From the NCBI GenBank assembly GCA_947479055.1, contig CANJYE010000004.1, positions 1 to 64,000 of the forward strand: 64,000 bases of DNA, written 5' to 3'. Within the stretch, counting starts at the first letter, position 1. The number at the start of each line of letters is the position of its first letter. The DNA comes from Erythrobacteraceae bacterium (GTDB taxonomy: Bacteria > Pseudomonadota > Alphaproteobacteria > Sphingomonadales > Sphingomonadaceae). The notes below the pieces were generated by a model. That model was not told the origin of the DNA and searched no databases. It worked only from the letters and a program-made list of their open reading frames with translations. Position numbers and translations under genes: made by a program. Below are positions 27,604 through 36,593 of the stretch, piece by piece.

Positions 27604-29086
27604 AGCGGGTGATGCGCGCTTCGAAGCGCATGCGGACCTTGCCGGTGGAACCGTGGCGCTGCTTGGCGACGATCAGCTCTGCGAGGCCATAGACCCGCTC
27701 CATATCCGCTGCCCAGGCCTGATGCGCGTCATGGGTTTTGGCATCGTCGGTTTCGACCGGGCGCTTGGGCTCCTTGGCGGCGATGTAGTAATCCTCGCGG
27801 AACACGAACCACACCATGTCTGCGTCCTGTTCGATCGAGCCGGATTCGCGCAGGTCCGACAGCTGCGGGCGCTTGTCGTCGCGCTGTTCGACCGCGCGGG
27901 ACAGCTGGGACAGCGCGATCACCGGCACGTCGAGTTCCTTGGCGAGCGTCTTGAGGCCCCGGCTGATTTCCGAAATCTCGTTGACGCGGTTGTCGTTGGC
28001 CCGGCCGCTGCCCTGAAGCAGCTGGAGATAGTCGACGATGATCAGGCCGATGTCGTGCCGCCGCTTCAGCCGCCGGGCGCGGGCGCGCAGCGCGGCGATG
28101 GAAAGGGCGGGGGTATCGTCGATATAGAGCGGCAGGTCGGCCAGCCGCTGGCTGGCATAGGACAGCTGGCTGAAATCCTCGCGGCTGATCTTGCCCATGC
28201 GCAGCGATTCGCTGCTGATCCCGGCCTGTTCGGCGAGCACGCGGGTGGCCAGCTGGTCCGCGCTCATTTCCAGGCTGAAGAACGCGACCGCCGCGCCGAC
28301 CGAATCCTTGGCCGAAATTCCGTCGGCAAGGTCGGTCAGCAGGCGGTTGGCGGCGTTGAAGGCAATGTTGGTGGCTAGCGAGGTCTTGCCCATGCCGGGA
28401 CGGCCAGCCAAGATGATGAGGTCGGAATCGTGCAGTCCGCCGACCTTCTCGTTGATGCTGGTGAGGCCGGTGGTGATGCCCGAGATATGGCCGCCCGATT
28501 TCAGCGCCTTTTCGATCATCATCAGCGATTTGTGGGTGGCCACGCCGAAGCTGGCCGCCTCGCTGCCGCTGGCAGCGCCTTCGGCCACGGCGTAGAGCTG
28601 GGCCTCGGCCTTCTCGATCTGCTCCATCGGCGCGACTTCGTCCGAGGTGTCGAGCGCGTTTTCCACCAGGCTGCGCCCGACGCTGACCAGTTCGCGCAGC
28701 AGCGCAAGGTCATAGATCTGCTCGGCCAGGTCGCGCGCGCCCAGCAGGCCCTGCCCGTCGGCGGTCAGCCGCGCGAGGTAATTGATCCCGCCCAGTTCGC
28801 GCAGTGCTTCGTCCGCTTCGAAATAGGGTTTGAGCGTGACCGGCGTGACCACTGCCTGCCGGTCGACCAGCGTCAGGATCCGCTCATAGATGCGGGCGTG
28901 CAGCGGTTCGAAGAAATGTTCCGGCCGCAGCGGCGTGCGCAGTTCCTCGATCACCCGGTTGTCGATCAGCACCGCGCCAAGATAGGCCGCCTCCGCCTCG
29001 ATATTGGCGGGCAGGGCGCGGGCGGCGTTTTCGGCGCTCTCGGTGGTGCGGATCATCAGGTCTTGCTCGGGCATGGCGGCGGACAT
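27557..29086 (-). CDS. dnaB: replicative DNA helicase DnaB
   Basis: A 509-residue hexameric replicative helicase. The N-terminal primase-interacting domain has PANIEAEAAYLGAVLIDNRV. The RecA-like domain has Walker A AGRPGMGKTS (near residue 227), Walker B LIIVDYLQLL and VIALSQLSRAVEQR, then LSDLRESGSIEQDADMV. A roughly 25-residue Lys/Asp-rich stretch near the C-terminus (EPKRPVETDDAKTHD) is typical of alphaproteobacterial DnaB. ATG 29086 (MSAAMPEQD) is chosen; 29074 is an alternative. No intein is present. Confidence 0.96.
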   Translation of the reverse strand: MSAAMPEQDLMIRTTESAENAARALPANIEAEAAYLGAVLIDNRVIEELRTPLRPEHFFEPLHARIYERILTLVDRQAVVTPVTLKPYFEADEALRELGGINYLARLTADGQGLLGARDLAEQIYDLALLRELVSVGRSLVENALDTSDEVAPMEQIEKAEAQLYAVAEGAASGSEAASFGVATHKSLMMIEKALKSGGHISGITTGLTSINEKVGGLHDSDLIILAGRPGMGKTSLATNIAFNAANRLLTDLADGISAKDSVGAAVAFFSLEMSADQLATRVLAEQAGISSESLRMGKISREDFSQLSYASQRLADLPLYIDDTPALSIAALRARARRLKRRHDIGLIIVDYLQLLQGSGRANDNRVNEISEISRGLKTLAKELDVPVIALSQLSRAVEQRDDKRPQLSDLRESGSIEQDADMVWFVFREDYYIAAKEPKRPVETDDAKTHDAHQAWAADMERVYGLAELIVAKQRHGSTGKVRMRFEARITRFSDLADESMAGSRYD

Positions 29087-29220
29087 GCGCTCAGGCCGTC
29101 GGGGGCGCAAGGGCGGCGTGAGCGCGCGGGGGCATCGGGGGCTGTGGATATCGGGGATGATTGAAGGGTCGCATTTGGCGCTTGCCCCACAGCCTTCGCA
29201 TCTGCGAAAAGCGCGCGACC

Positions 29221-29703
29221 ATGGCCGACCACCGCATTTCCGATATCGCGCTCGACGAGACGACGATCGTGCACCGCAACGCCGAGATCGAGCGCGAGCG
29301 GGCGGTGGCGATCGCCGACCTGATCGACGAGAACAGCTTCCGCCTGCTGCGCGCCGCGGAACTGGGGTATGGAGGCCCCTACCGCGTGCGGCTGGCAGTG
29401 CCGGACGGGCGGCTGAGCCTTGCGATCGAGACCGAGGATGGCAGGCCATTGCAGACCCTGCTGCTGGGCCTTGCCCGCTTCCGCCGCCCGATCCGCGATT
29501 ATTTCGCGATCGTCGAAAGCTACTACAAGGCGGTGCGCAAGGCCTCGCAGCACGAGATCGAAACCACCGACATGGCCCGGCGCGGCGTGCATGACGATGC
29601 CGCGCGCCTGCTGATCGAGCGGCTGGAAGGCAAGGTCGAGCTGGATTTCGCCACCGCCCGGCGGCTGTTCACGCTGATCTGCGTGCTGCATATCAAGGGC
29701 TGA
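29221..29703 (+). CDS. UPF0262 family protein
   Basis: A 160-residue conserved alphaproteobacterial protein. The diagnostic stretch is ADHRISDIALDETTI at the start and FRRPIRDYFAIVESYYKAVR in the middle. It is divergent from dnaB by 134 bases, a frequent arrangement in this class. The function is unknown. No signal peptide or membrane segment is seen. Confidence 0.92.
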   Translation: MADHRISDIALDETTIVHRNAEIERERAVAIADLIDENSFRLLRAAELGYGGPYRVRLAVPDGRLSLAIETEDGRPLQTLLLGLARFRRPIRDYFAIVESYYKAVRKASQHEIETTDMARRGVHDDAARLLIERLEGKVELDFATARRLFTLICVLHIKG

Positions 29704-29711
29704 ACTGCGCC

Positions 29712-30431
29712 ATGGCCAGGACACGAGCAGGCTTGCGGGGCCGGGGCCGAAGGCCATGGCTGTGGCGGTTGCTGGCGGCGTTGCTGCTGGTGGCGCTGGT
29801 GGCGGGCGGCGCGGGCTGGTGGAAGTTCGTCCACTGGACCCCTTCGCGCGAAGCCTATCCGGTGCAGGGGATCATTGCCGGGGCGCAGGATGGCGGCACC
29901 AATTTCCGTGCCTTCCGCGCGATCGGGGCCGATTTCGCCTATCTGGAAGCCAGCGACGGGGCGAGCGCGCGCGATGCCACCTTCGACCGCAATTTCGCGG
30001 CAGCGCGCGAGGCGGGGCTGAAGATCGGGGTGATCCACCGCTTCGATCCCTGCGCCCCGGCGGAGCGGCAATCGGCCAATTTCGTCACCATCGTTCCGCG
30101 TGATGCCCGCCTACTGCCACCGGCAGTGGAGCTGGACCGGATCGCTTCCGACTGCCCGCAGCGGGTGGTCGAGGCGGCGGTGGAAAGCGAGCTGATGACC
30201 TTCCTCAACCAGATCGAGGGCCATGTCGGCAAGCCCGCGCTGCTCAAGGTCTCGCCCCGGTTCGAACAGCATTACCACATCTCGCGAATGCTGGAGCGCA
30301 ACCTCTGGCTGGAACGCGACGGGCTGCAACCGACCTATGCCGGCCGCCCGTGGACGCTGTGGACTGCCAACAGCCTCTTGCGCACCGAAGCAAGCGAAGG
30401 GCCGATCCGCTGGGTGGTGGTGCAGCCTTGA
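29712..30431 (+). CDS. GH25-like (lysozyme-fold) protein with altered catalytic residues
   Basis: A 239-residue protein with one N-terminal membrane segment (about 17-36) and a glycoside-hydrolase-25-like domain. It has the framework of the fold: FRAIGADFAYLEASDGAS, DRNFAAAREAGLKIGVIHRF and ANFVTIVPRD..LPPAVELD. In active GH25 enzymes the first strand carries GxDVS with an Asp and the later segment is DLE. Here the first is GIIAG (residues 53-57, no Asp) and the second is ELD (140-142), so it may be catalytically inactive or altered. It follows the UPF0262 gene on the same strand after 8 bases. Confidence 0.75.
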   Translation: MARTRAGLRGRGRRPWLWRLLAALLLVALVAGGAGWWKFVHWTPSREAYPVQGIIAGAQDGGTNFRAFRAIGADFAYLEASDGASARDATFDRNFAAAREAGLKIGVIHRFDPCAPAERQSANFVTIVPRDARLLPPAVELDRIASDCPQRVVEAAVESELMTFLNQIEGHVGKPALLKVSPRFEQHYHISRMLERNLWLERDGLQPTYAGRPWTLWTANSLLRTEASEGPIRWVVVQP

Positions 30432-30508
30432 GTGACCATTTGCGGATTCGCGCTGGCGCGGTGTGACAAAACGGCTAGGCTGCTGTGAAGTCACAAGGAG
30501 AGCGTGCC

Positions 30509-30697
30509 ATGTTCGTCAAATTCGTCAGCACCGACCGTGTCCCGACCGTGGTGAACGCGGCGCAGGTCACCTTCATTTCCTCGGTCGACGAAGGCACCCG
30601 CATCCGCTTCGGCGAAGGCCGCAGCGTGACCGTGACCGAACCGATGGACGAGGTGCTGGACAAGCTCAACCGGACGCATTCGTTCCCGCAGGATTAG
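30509..30697 (+). CDS. small conserved protein of unknown function
   Basis: A 62-residue protein, MFVKFVSTDRVPTVVNAAQV..., ending in a charged helix (DEVLDKLNRTHSF). An AAGGAG ribosome site lies 8 bases before ATG 30509, so translation is likely. An in-frame ATG at 30485 lacks such a site. The fold looks like a small alpha-beta protein. No known family motif is recognised. Confidence 0.65.
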   Translation: MFVKFVSTDRVPTVVNAAQVTFISSVDEGTRIRFGEGRSVTVTEPMDEVLDKLNRTHSFPQD

Positions 30698-30708
30698 GGA
30701 AGAAAGGT

Positions 30709-31851
30709 CTACCCCTCCAGCCACTCCGCCAGCGCCCCCAGGCACTCGCGCGCCAGCAGCATCGAGCGTTCCGGGCTCCAGCCGTGGAGCGGGTCGGGCA
30801 GGTCGCGGTTGTCCTTGAACGGCATTTCGAGCGTAAAGGCGACGCAGCCGTGGCTGGGGCCGAAGCGTTCGGCCAACTGGTTGGTGGCCATGGTCAGATT
30901 GGCCTTGCCCGCCCCGGCGCGGGGATAGCCGAGCGCGGTCTGGAAATCGGGGGTGCGCCGCGCCAGGATCGCGCGGTAGCGGTCATAGCCCGCACCCTGC
31001 GCCTCGGCCCATGACGGGATACCGTCAAACCCGGCGATGAAGGCGGCGGGGATCGCCTCGTCGCCATGGACGTCCATCGCGAAGTGGACGCCGGTGGCAT
31101 CCATCGCGTTGCGGATCGCCAGCACTTCGGGCGAGCGTTCGATGGTGGGATCGTGCCATTCGCGGTTGAGGTTCACGCCCGCGACATTGGTGCGCAGATG
31201 GCCCCGGCACGATCCATCGGGATTGGCGTTGGGAACGATGTGGAAGCGGCATTTGGCACGCAGCAGCCGCGCCACCGGATCGGCCGGATCGGTCAGCAGC
31301 GCGAGCGCGCCTTCCATCCACCATTCGGCCATGCTTTCGCCCGGATGCTGGCGGGCGAACAGCCACACCTGCTTTGCGCCATCGCCCAGTTCGAGGCAGT
31401 CGATCGGCTGGCCTTCGATGCTCTGGCCAAGGCAGCGGTAGCTCACCCCTTCGGCTGCGGCGGCACTGGCGACCAGATCGTGGTGCCGCTCGATCGAATA
31501 GGGGGCGAAATAGGCGAACCAGGCGATGTCGCTTTCGGGAGTGTGGCGGATGGTCAGCGTGCCGCCATCTTCCTCGCGGTTCCATTGCGTTGCGGCGCGG
31601 GTCCACTGCTCGCGGTCTTCCGACACGCAGGCGCGATAATCGGGCCAGCCCTGCGGATAGGCCGAGGCGGCAAGGCCGGTCAGCTTCAGCACCAGTTCGC
31701 GCCCGGCTGCACCGGCCACGCGGAAGTGGAACCACTGGAAGAAATCCGATTGCCGGTCCTTGCGGATCGTCAGCCGTGCTTCGGCCCCGCTGATGGCCAG
31801 CACTTCGATATTGCCGCTGTCGAAGGCGGCGGTGACGTGGATGTCGCTCAT
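30709..31851 (-). CDS. M14-family zinc carboxypeptidase-like protein
   Basis: A 380-residue M14 metallopeptidase of the cytosolic carboxypeptidase (AGBL/CCP-like) branch. The zinc site has HPGES (His169, Glu172) and the distant His262 in [12 protein letters not shown]. The substrate-binding [11 protein letters not shown] (Asn229-Arg230) and the late catalytic Glu in TLEMPFKDN are also present. The N-terminal 120 residues form the beta-sandwich domain typical of CCPs. The start ATG overlaps the stop of the DUF4136-type gene (ATGA), so they are in one operon. The peptide substrate is unknown. Confidence 0.9.
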   Translation of the reverse strand: MSDIHVTAAFDSGNIEVLAISGAEARLTIRKDRQSDFFQWFHFRVAGAAGRELVLKLTGLAASAYPQGWPDYRACVSEDREQWTRAATQWNREEDGGTLTIRHTPESDIAWFAYFAPYSIERHHDLVASAAAAEGVSYRCLGQSIEGQPIDCLELGDGAKQVWLFARQHPGESMAEWWMEGALALLTDPADPVARLLRAKCRFHIVPNANPDGSCRGHLRTNVAGVNLNREWHDPTIERSPEVLAIRNAMDATGVHFAMDVHGDEAIPAAFIAGFDGIPSWAEAQGAGYDRYRAILARRTPDFQTALGYPRAGAGKANLTMATNQLAERFGPSHGCVAFTLEMPFKDNRDLPDPLHGWSPERSMLLARECLGALAEWLEG

Positions 31852-32444
31852 CTCACTTCGACCGTTTCGCCCGAATTGCCGGGGAAGTCGCGGAACAGGG
31901 CCTCAGCGATCTTGCCTGCGCCCAGCGCGGTCTGTGCCAGCGGGGCATCGGCCCGCACGGTGAAGCTGGCGCGGCCTTCCCAGACCGGCTGGTTGCTGGC
32001 CCGGTCGCGCAATGTCACCTGCATCCGCGTGGTCACCTGCTTGGGCGGCGGGCCGGACAGGTCCAGCCCGATGCCCATCCCGACCCCGGAGCCATAGCCG
32101 CCGGTCCCCGCGCCCATCCCGAGGCTTATCGGACTGCCGCCGCGTTCCGGCTGATAGGCCGAACGATCGACCCGGACCAGCGCCACCAGCGCGCCTTGTC
32201 CCGCCGCGGCTTCGGTATAGCCAAGCCTGACCAGTTCGCGCGCGACGGCGGATTTGTAGCTTTCCAGTTCGAGCGAATCGCCTGTCGTACCAGGGGCGGT
32301 TTCGACCGCAACCGTGCCCCGCCCGACCCGTTCGAGCGCGGCGGCATCGTGGAAGCGGGTCACCTCCACCGGGCCGATCGGCGTGGCGCAACCCGAAAGC
32401 GCAGTGGCGGCGAGAGCGGCGAGGGAAAGGATTACACGCTTCAT
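31848..32444 (-). CDS. DUF4136-like lipoprotein (paralogue 1)
   Basis: A 198-residue exported lipoprotein with signal [20 protein letters not shown] (lipobox ALSGC). It is followed by a [16 protein letters not shown] segment, a Gly-rich middle and a C-terminal block ending [14 protein letters not shown]. The same C-terminal FPGxSGET block occurs in the next gene upstream and in the protein encoded at 60402-61085, which defines a small paralogue family like DUF4136. The function is unknown; a cell-envelope role is inferred from export. It is co-transcribed with the M14 peptidase. Confidence 0.8.
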   Translation of the reverse strand: MKRVILSLAALAATALSGCATPIGPVEVTRFHDAAALERVGRGTVAVETAPGTTGDSLELESYKSAVARELVRLGYTEAAAGQGALVALVRVDRSAYQPERGGSPISLGMGAGTGGYGSGVGMGIGLDLSGPPPKQVTTRMQVTLRDRASNQPVWEGRASFTVRADAPLAQTALGAGKIAEALFRDFPGNSGETVEVR

Positions 32445-32613
32445 TGTCGGGCAACTCCGGCTTCGACCTGTCGGCAGCGTTCTGGGTCCGGAAGCGCGGC
32501 GATGCAAGCGGTGCTGGAGTGCTGCCTTTGATTGCATCAATGGCAGCAATCCAGGTTATTGTTTTACCAATATATCTTAGTCACCAGATGATCCCATCCG
32601 GTTCGAAATTACT

Positions 32614-33312
32614 CTATCGCGAAGTAATCGTTTCGCCCGAGTGGCCGGGGAAGCCGTCGAACAGCGCCTGTGCCAGCCGGGTGGCGACAGCCTGCCCGCT
32701 CCAGTCCGGATCGCCCGCACGGGTGGCGATATCGGCGCGGCCTTCCCACAGCACCTGATTGCTCGCCCGGTCGCGAATGCGCACTTCGAGCCGGGTGGAC
32801 ATCAGCGCCGCGCGCGGCTTGGTCATGTCGATGTTCAGTTCCATGCCCATCATCGAGCCACGGTTGCCAACCCCCACGCTCATCGCGCCGCTGACCGGCT
32901 TGTGCGGGGCTTCCTGCGGCTGGAGCATGGCATGCGTGACGCGCACTTCGGTCAGCTGGCCAGCGGCGGGATCGGGGGTGGCGGTGTCATATCCGGCGTG
33001 GGCGAGCTGATCGATCACTGCCGCTTCACATGTTGCGAGCTCGCGCGGATCGGCGGGCTGGTCGCCTTCGGGCGTCGCGCTGACGGCGATCCGGCCATGG
33101 CCCAGCACCTCTGCCGTCGCGCCGTCGGCCATGAAGCGGTTGACCACCACCTTGCCTTCAGCATCGGAGCCGGTGCGGTCCCGGCGGTCGTGCTCCATCG
33201 ATCCCCATCCAGGGTTGCCCCAGCCCGGTCCGCCTGGATGCGCCAGCACCGGTGCGGCACAGGCCAGGGCGGACAGGGCAAGGAAACTGGCGAGCGGAAC
33301 GGATTTGTGCAT
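32614..33312 (-). CDS. DUF4136-like secreted protein (paralogue 2)
   Basis: A 232-residue protein with a cleavable signal peptide (SALACAAPVLAHP) instead of a lipobox. It has a Gly/Pro-rich N-terminus and the shared domain with RIRDRASNQVLWEGRADIA, matching [17 protein letters not shown] in paralogue 1, and ends LFDGFPGHSGETITSR. This is clear homology to the neighbouring gene, so the two arose by duplication. AGGTGG lies just before the ATG. The 170-base gap to paralogue 1 is AT-richer and contains no gene. The function is unknown. Confidence 0.8.
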   Translation of the reverse strand: MHKSVPLASFLALSALACAAPVLAHPGGPGWGNPGWGSMEHDRRDRTGSDAEGKVVVNRFMADGATAEVLGHGRIAVSATPEGDQPADPRELATCEAAVIDQLAHAGYDTATPDPAAGQLTEVRVTHAMLQPQEAPHKPVSGAMSVGVGNRGSMMGMELNIDMTKPRAALMSTRLEVRIRDRASNQVLWEGRADIATRAGDPDWSGQAVATRLAQALFDGFPGHSGETITSR

Positions 33313-33413
33313 GATCCACCTGCTACGCCCGCCCCGCTTGATGGCGCCTGAACGAAAAATTGTGGGGCAAGTTAATGACTTCGCGGGCCCTCCATGCTAA
33401 CGCGCGCGGCATC

Positions 33414-34418
33414 ATGACCCAGAATATTCCTGTGCTCGTCACCGGTGGCGCCGGCTATATCGGCAGCCACGCTGTTCTCGCCCTGGTCGATGCTGGCTGG
33501 AAGGTGGCCGTGATCGACAATCTCACCACCGGTTTCCGCTTTGCGGTACCCGAAAGTGTGCCGCTGTATGAAGGCGATATCGAGGATGCGGGCCTGCTGG
33601 CGCGGATCTTTGCCGAGCAGGGCACGCAGGCGATCATGCATTTCGCCGGTTCGATCATTGTGCCGGAATCGGTCGAGAATCCGCTCAAATATTATCACAA
33701 CAACACCGCAAAGAGCCGCGCGCTGCTGGAAGCGGCGGTGAAGGGCGGGCTGAAGCATTTCATCTTCAGCTCCACAGCCGCCACCTATGGCATCCCTGAA
33801 GTCTCGCCGGTCAGCGAAGACAGTCCGAAGCTGCCGATCAATCCCTATGGCATGTCCAAGCTGATGACCGAATTCATGCTGGCAGACACCGCGCGGGCGC
33901 ATCCGCTGAACTATTGCGCGCTCCGCTATTTCAACGTCGCCGGGGCCGATCCGCAGGCTCGCAGCGGGCAATCGACCGCCGGGGCGACCCATCTGATCAA
34001 GGTCGCTGTCGAGGCTGCGCTCGGCAAGCGCAGCCATGTCGAGGTGTTCGGCACCGATTACGACACGCCCGATGGCACCGGCGTGCGCGACTATATCCAT
34101 GTCAGCGATCTGGCCGCCGCCCATGTGCTGGCGCTGGAAGCGCTGATGGCCGGGCCGGAGCGTTCGCTGACGATGAACTGCGGCTATGGCCGGGGCTTTT
34201 CGGTGCTGGAAGTGCTGGACGCGGTCGACCGGGTGACCAACCAGAAGCTCGACCGGCGAATGAGCCCGCGCCGGGCGGGCGATCCCGATGCGCTGATTTC
34301 CGACAACCGCCGGATCAAGGCAACGCTGCCGTGGCAACCGCAATATGCCGATCTCGACCAGATCATCACTCATGCCATGGCGTGGGAACGCAAGCTGACA
34401 GAAATCAGGGGCGGTTGA
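33414..34418 (+). CDS. galE: UDP-glucose 4-epimerase
   Basis: A 334-residue extended SDR that interconverts UDP-glucose and UDP-galactose for exopolysaccharide or LPS precursors. The NAD motif TGGAGYIGS is at residues 8-16. The catalytic SSTAATYG with Tyr-x3-Lys (YGMSK, near 145) and RYFNVAGAD are canonical. ATG 33414 (MTQNIPV) gives the usual N-terminus; an in-frame ATG 13 codons upstream exists. It is divergent from the DUF4136-type gene and convergent with the putative oxygenase, 11 bases apart. Confidence 0.95.
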   Translation: MTQNIPVLVTGGAGYIGSHAVLALVDAGWKVAVIDNLTTGFRFAVPESVPLYEGDIEDAGLLARIFAEQGTQAIMHFAGSIIVPESVENPLKYYHNNTAKSRALLEAAVKGGLKHFIFSSTAATYGIPEVSPVSEDSPKLPINPYGMSKLMTEFMLADTARAHPLNYCALRYFNVAGADPQARSGQSTAGATHLIKVAVEAALGKRSHVEVFGTDYDTPDGTGVRDYIHVSDLAAAHVLALEALMAGPERSLTMNCGYGRGFSVLEVLDAVDRVTNQKLDRRMSPRRAGDPDALISDNRRIKATLPWQPQYADLDQIITHAMAWERKLTEIRGG

Positions 34419-34429
34419 TCAGGCCCCAA

Positions 34430-35206
34430 TCAGGCCAGCTCCTCGCGATATCTGGTGGTGCGCACGAAGACCCCGTCCGGTCGGCAATGGAACCCGCCCT
34501 GGTAATTGCCGCTCAGCATCTCGCCCCACTGCTCCATCCTGTCCGTTCCGAACTGCAGGGCCAGCAGCACAGCCGGCTTGTCGGATTGGCCGGGTGCCGT
34601 GGAATGATTGAAGAAATCGGCGAACATGATCCCCTTGCCCTTGCGGTAACGATAGGTCCGGATCTCATTGCGGATGTCGCGATAATCGAGGTCAATGTCG
34701 CCGCAATTGTCGCTGACCGGTGTCAAAAAGGTGAAGCCGTCGTTGTTGCTGCCGGACCAATCGGTGTGCCAGTAATGTTCCCGGCAATGGCTGCGCGAGA
34801 CGAACATCGCGTTGTAGAGCCTGATCTCGCGGTCGAACGCGATATGGTCGGCAACGTGCTCAGCCACGCCCAGTGCGTGGAACAGGGTTTCGAAATGGCG
34901 GTAGGTCGCCTCGTCGTCCGCCGCGATCCAAAGCAGATCGCTGTTCCAGGAGGTTGGATGCAGCACTTCCATATTGAGCCCGCCGGGCAGGGTCAGTCGT
35001 TCGACCTGTCGGGTGATCTTCTGGATTTCGGGCCCAAGCGCGATGATCGGGGCCAGACGGTCGAGCGAAACGTCTACTTCCCTGACATTGGGCGCCAGCA
35101 GCTGGGGATTGATGAAATGCTTGCGGCTGGGCTCCAATGTCCTGACCCCTCGACTGGCTGCGCGGTGAAACGCTGACCGCTTATGGGCTGGCGTGACCGG
35201 GCGCAA
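34430..35206 (-). CDS. putative Fe(II)/2-oxoglutarate-type oxygenase
   Basis: A 258-residue protein with an HxD...H arrangement: HYWHTDW gives His147 and Asp149, FFNHSTAPG gives His201, and Lys210 ten residues later could bind the 2OG carboxylate. The spacing fits double-stranded beta-helix oxygenases. The family is unnamed to me (DUF6445-like). TTG 35206 is chosen because AGAGGA lies 6 bases upstream and the frame overlaps the end of the FAD oxidase gene by 26 bases; TTG 35137 is an alternative. The adjacent enzyme is LhgO-like, which links both genes to 2OG chemistry. The substrate is unknown. Confidence 0.65.
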   Translation of the reverse strand: MRPVTPAHKRSAFHRAASRGVRTLEPSRKHFINPQLLAPNVREVDVSLDRLAPIIALGPEIQKITRQVERLTLPGGLNMEVLHPTSWNSDLLWIAADDEATYRHFETLFHALGVAEHVADHIAFDREIRLYNAMFVSRSHCREHYWHTDWSGSNNDGFTFLTPVSDNCGDIDLDYRDIRNEIRTYRYRKGKGIMFADFFNHSTAPGQSDKPAVLLALQFGTDRMEQWGEMLSGNYQGGFHCRPDGVFVRTTRYREELA

Positions 35207-36308
35207 TGCCCATCCTCTCGATCACCAGTCCGGCGATCGCGAGGCTGGCGGTGAGGCCGGGTGATTCGATCCCGAACAGATTGACCAGCCCGGCCCGCCC
35301 ATGCGCCTCCGGCCCGTCGATCCGGAAATCCGCGGCCGGCTCGCCCGGGCCGGACAGCTTGGGGCGTATCCCGGCGTAGCCCGGTTCCAGCCGCTCGGGA
35401 TCGAGCGTGGGCCAGATCGCCTGCGCGGCCGCAACAAACCCCGCCTTGCGTTCCGGATCGACCGTGAAATCCGGTTCTTCGATCCATTCCACATCCGGCC
35501 CGAAGCGCACCTGCCCGGCCATGTCGAGCGTCAGATGCGTGCCCAGACCGCCCGGCACCGGCACCGGATAGATCAGCCGGGTGAAGGGTTGCCGACCGGC
35601 ATAGGTGAAATAATTGCCGCGCGCATAGCGGACCTGGGGGACATGGCCGGGCCCGAGCCCTTCGGTCCGCGCGGCGATGGCGTGGGCGCCGAGGCCCCCG
35701 GCATTGACCACCCGCGCGGCCAACACCGCCGGTTCCTCGCTGCCCTCGATATGCACCGCCCAGCCGCCGCTTGCGCGGGTGAGCGCTGTCACCCGGCAAT
35801 GCGGCACGAACTGGCCACCGTCGTTCTCCGTATCGGCCAGCAGCTGGAGCATCAGCGCATGGGCATCAATAATCCCGGTCGAGGGGGAAAGCAGCGCCTG
35901 ATAGCAATCCAGCGCCGGTTCCAGCGCGGCGGCTTCGCGCCCGTCCAGCCGGACCAGATCGTCCACTCCCGCGCTCGCCGCGCTGCGCTCGATCGCGTCC
36001 AGCGCCGGGATCTCTGCCGGGTTGGCGGCGATCACCAGCTTGCCCAGGCGCTTGTGCGGCACGCCGCGATCCGCGCAATAGCGGTAGAGCATCGCCCGCC
36101 CCGCTACGCACAACCGGGCCTTCAGAGAGCCGGGCGGGTAATAGAGCCCGGCATGGATCACCTCGCTGTTGCGCGAACTGATCCCCTGTCCGAACGATCC
36201 GGCCGCGTCGAGCACGAGCGGCGCCAGCCCCGCCAGGGAGCAGGCGCGCGCGATGGCAAGGCCGACCACGCCGGCCCCGATCACTACAATGTCGGCCTGC
36301 TCGCTCAC
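35181..36308 (-). CDS. FAD-dependent oxidoreductase, LhgO (L-2-hydroxyglutarate dehydrogenase)-like
   Basis: A 375-residue DAO-family flavoprotein. The FAD Rossmann motif IVVIGAGVVGLAIARACS is near the N-terminus. ISSRNSEVIHAGLYYPPGS and RLGKLVIA resemble LhgO/YgaF, which oxidises L-2-hydroxyglutarate to 2-oxoglutarate with electrons going to the respiratory chain. The C-terminal GIRPKLSGPGEPAADFRI supports this. GTG 36308 is used because GGAAAG lies about 9 bases upstream; the extended frame is not supported. It overlaps the putative 2OG oxygenase gene downstream. Confidence 0.85.
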   Translation of the reverse strand: MSEQADIVVIGAGVVGLAIARACSLAGLAPLVLDAAGSFGQGISSRNSEVIHAGLYYPPGSLKARLCVAGRAMLYRYCADRGVPHKRLGKLVIAANPAEIPALDAIERSAASAGVDDLVRLDGREAAALEPALDCYQALLSPSTGIIDAHALMLQLLADTENDGGQFVPHCRVTALTRASGGWAVHIEGSEEPAVLAARVVNAGGLGAHAIAARTEGLGPGHVPQVRYARGNYFTYAGRQPFTRLIYPVPVPGGLGTHLTLDMAGQVRFGPDVEWIEEPDFTVDPERKAGFVAAAQAIWPTLDPERLEPGYAGIRPKLSGPGEPAADFRIDGPEAHGRAGLVNLFGIESPGLTASLAIAGLVIERMGIAPGHASP

Positions 36309-36415
36309 AATCGGGGCTTTCCGGTTGACTTCGCCATGCCTGACCCCTAACGGCCCGGGCTTGTTTTTCCAGCCAGAGAATTGTCTCCGGCGCACTGATT
36401 CTTTGGACCGAAACG

Positions 36416-36541
36416 ATGAAGATCCGCAACAGCCTCAAGTCGCTCAAGGGCCGCCACCGGGATAACCGCGTGATTCGCCGTCGTGGCCGCACCTATGTGA
36501 TCAACAAGACCAACCGCCGCTTCAAGGCGCGCCAGGGCTGA
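36416..36541 (+). CDS. rpmJ: 50S ribosomal protein L36
   Basis: A 41-residue protein starting [19 protein letters not shown] and ending in [10 protein letters not shown], typical of alphaproteobacterial L36. It is the long type with no CxxC...C zinc residues, so it is the zinc-independent form. It is too short to stand out among long frames. It is divergent from the LhgO-like gene and precedes a HAD-family gene. Confidence 0.95.
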   Translation: MKIRNSLKSLKGRHRDNRVIRRRGRTYVINKTNRRFKARQG

Positions 36542-36593
36542 TCTCGCGGTTCCGGCGCAGACGGGCTTGCCCCTTCGCCGGAGCGACAAGACC

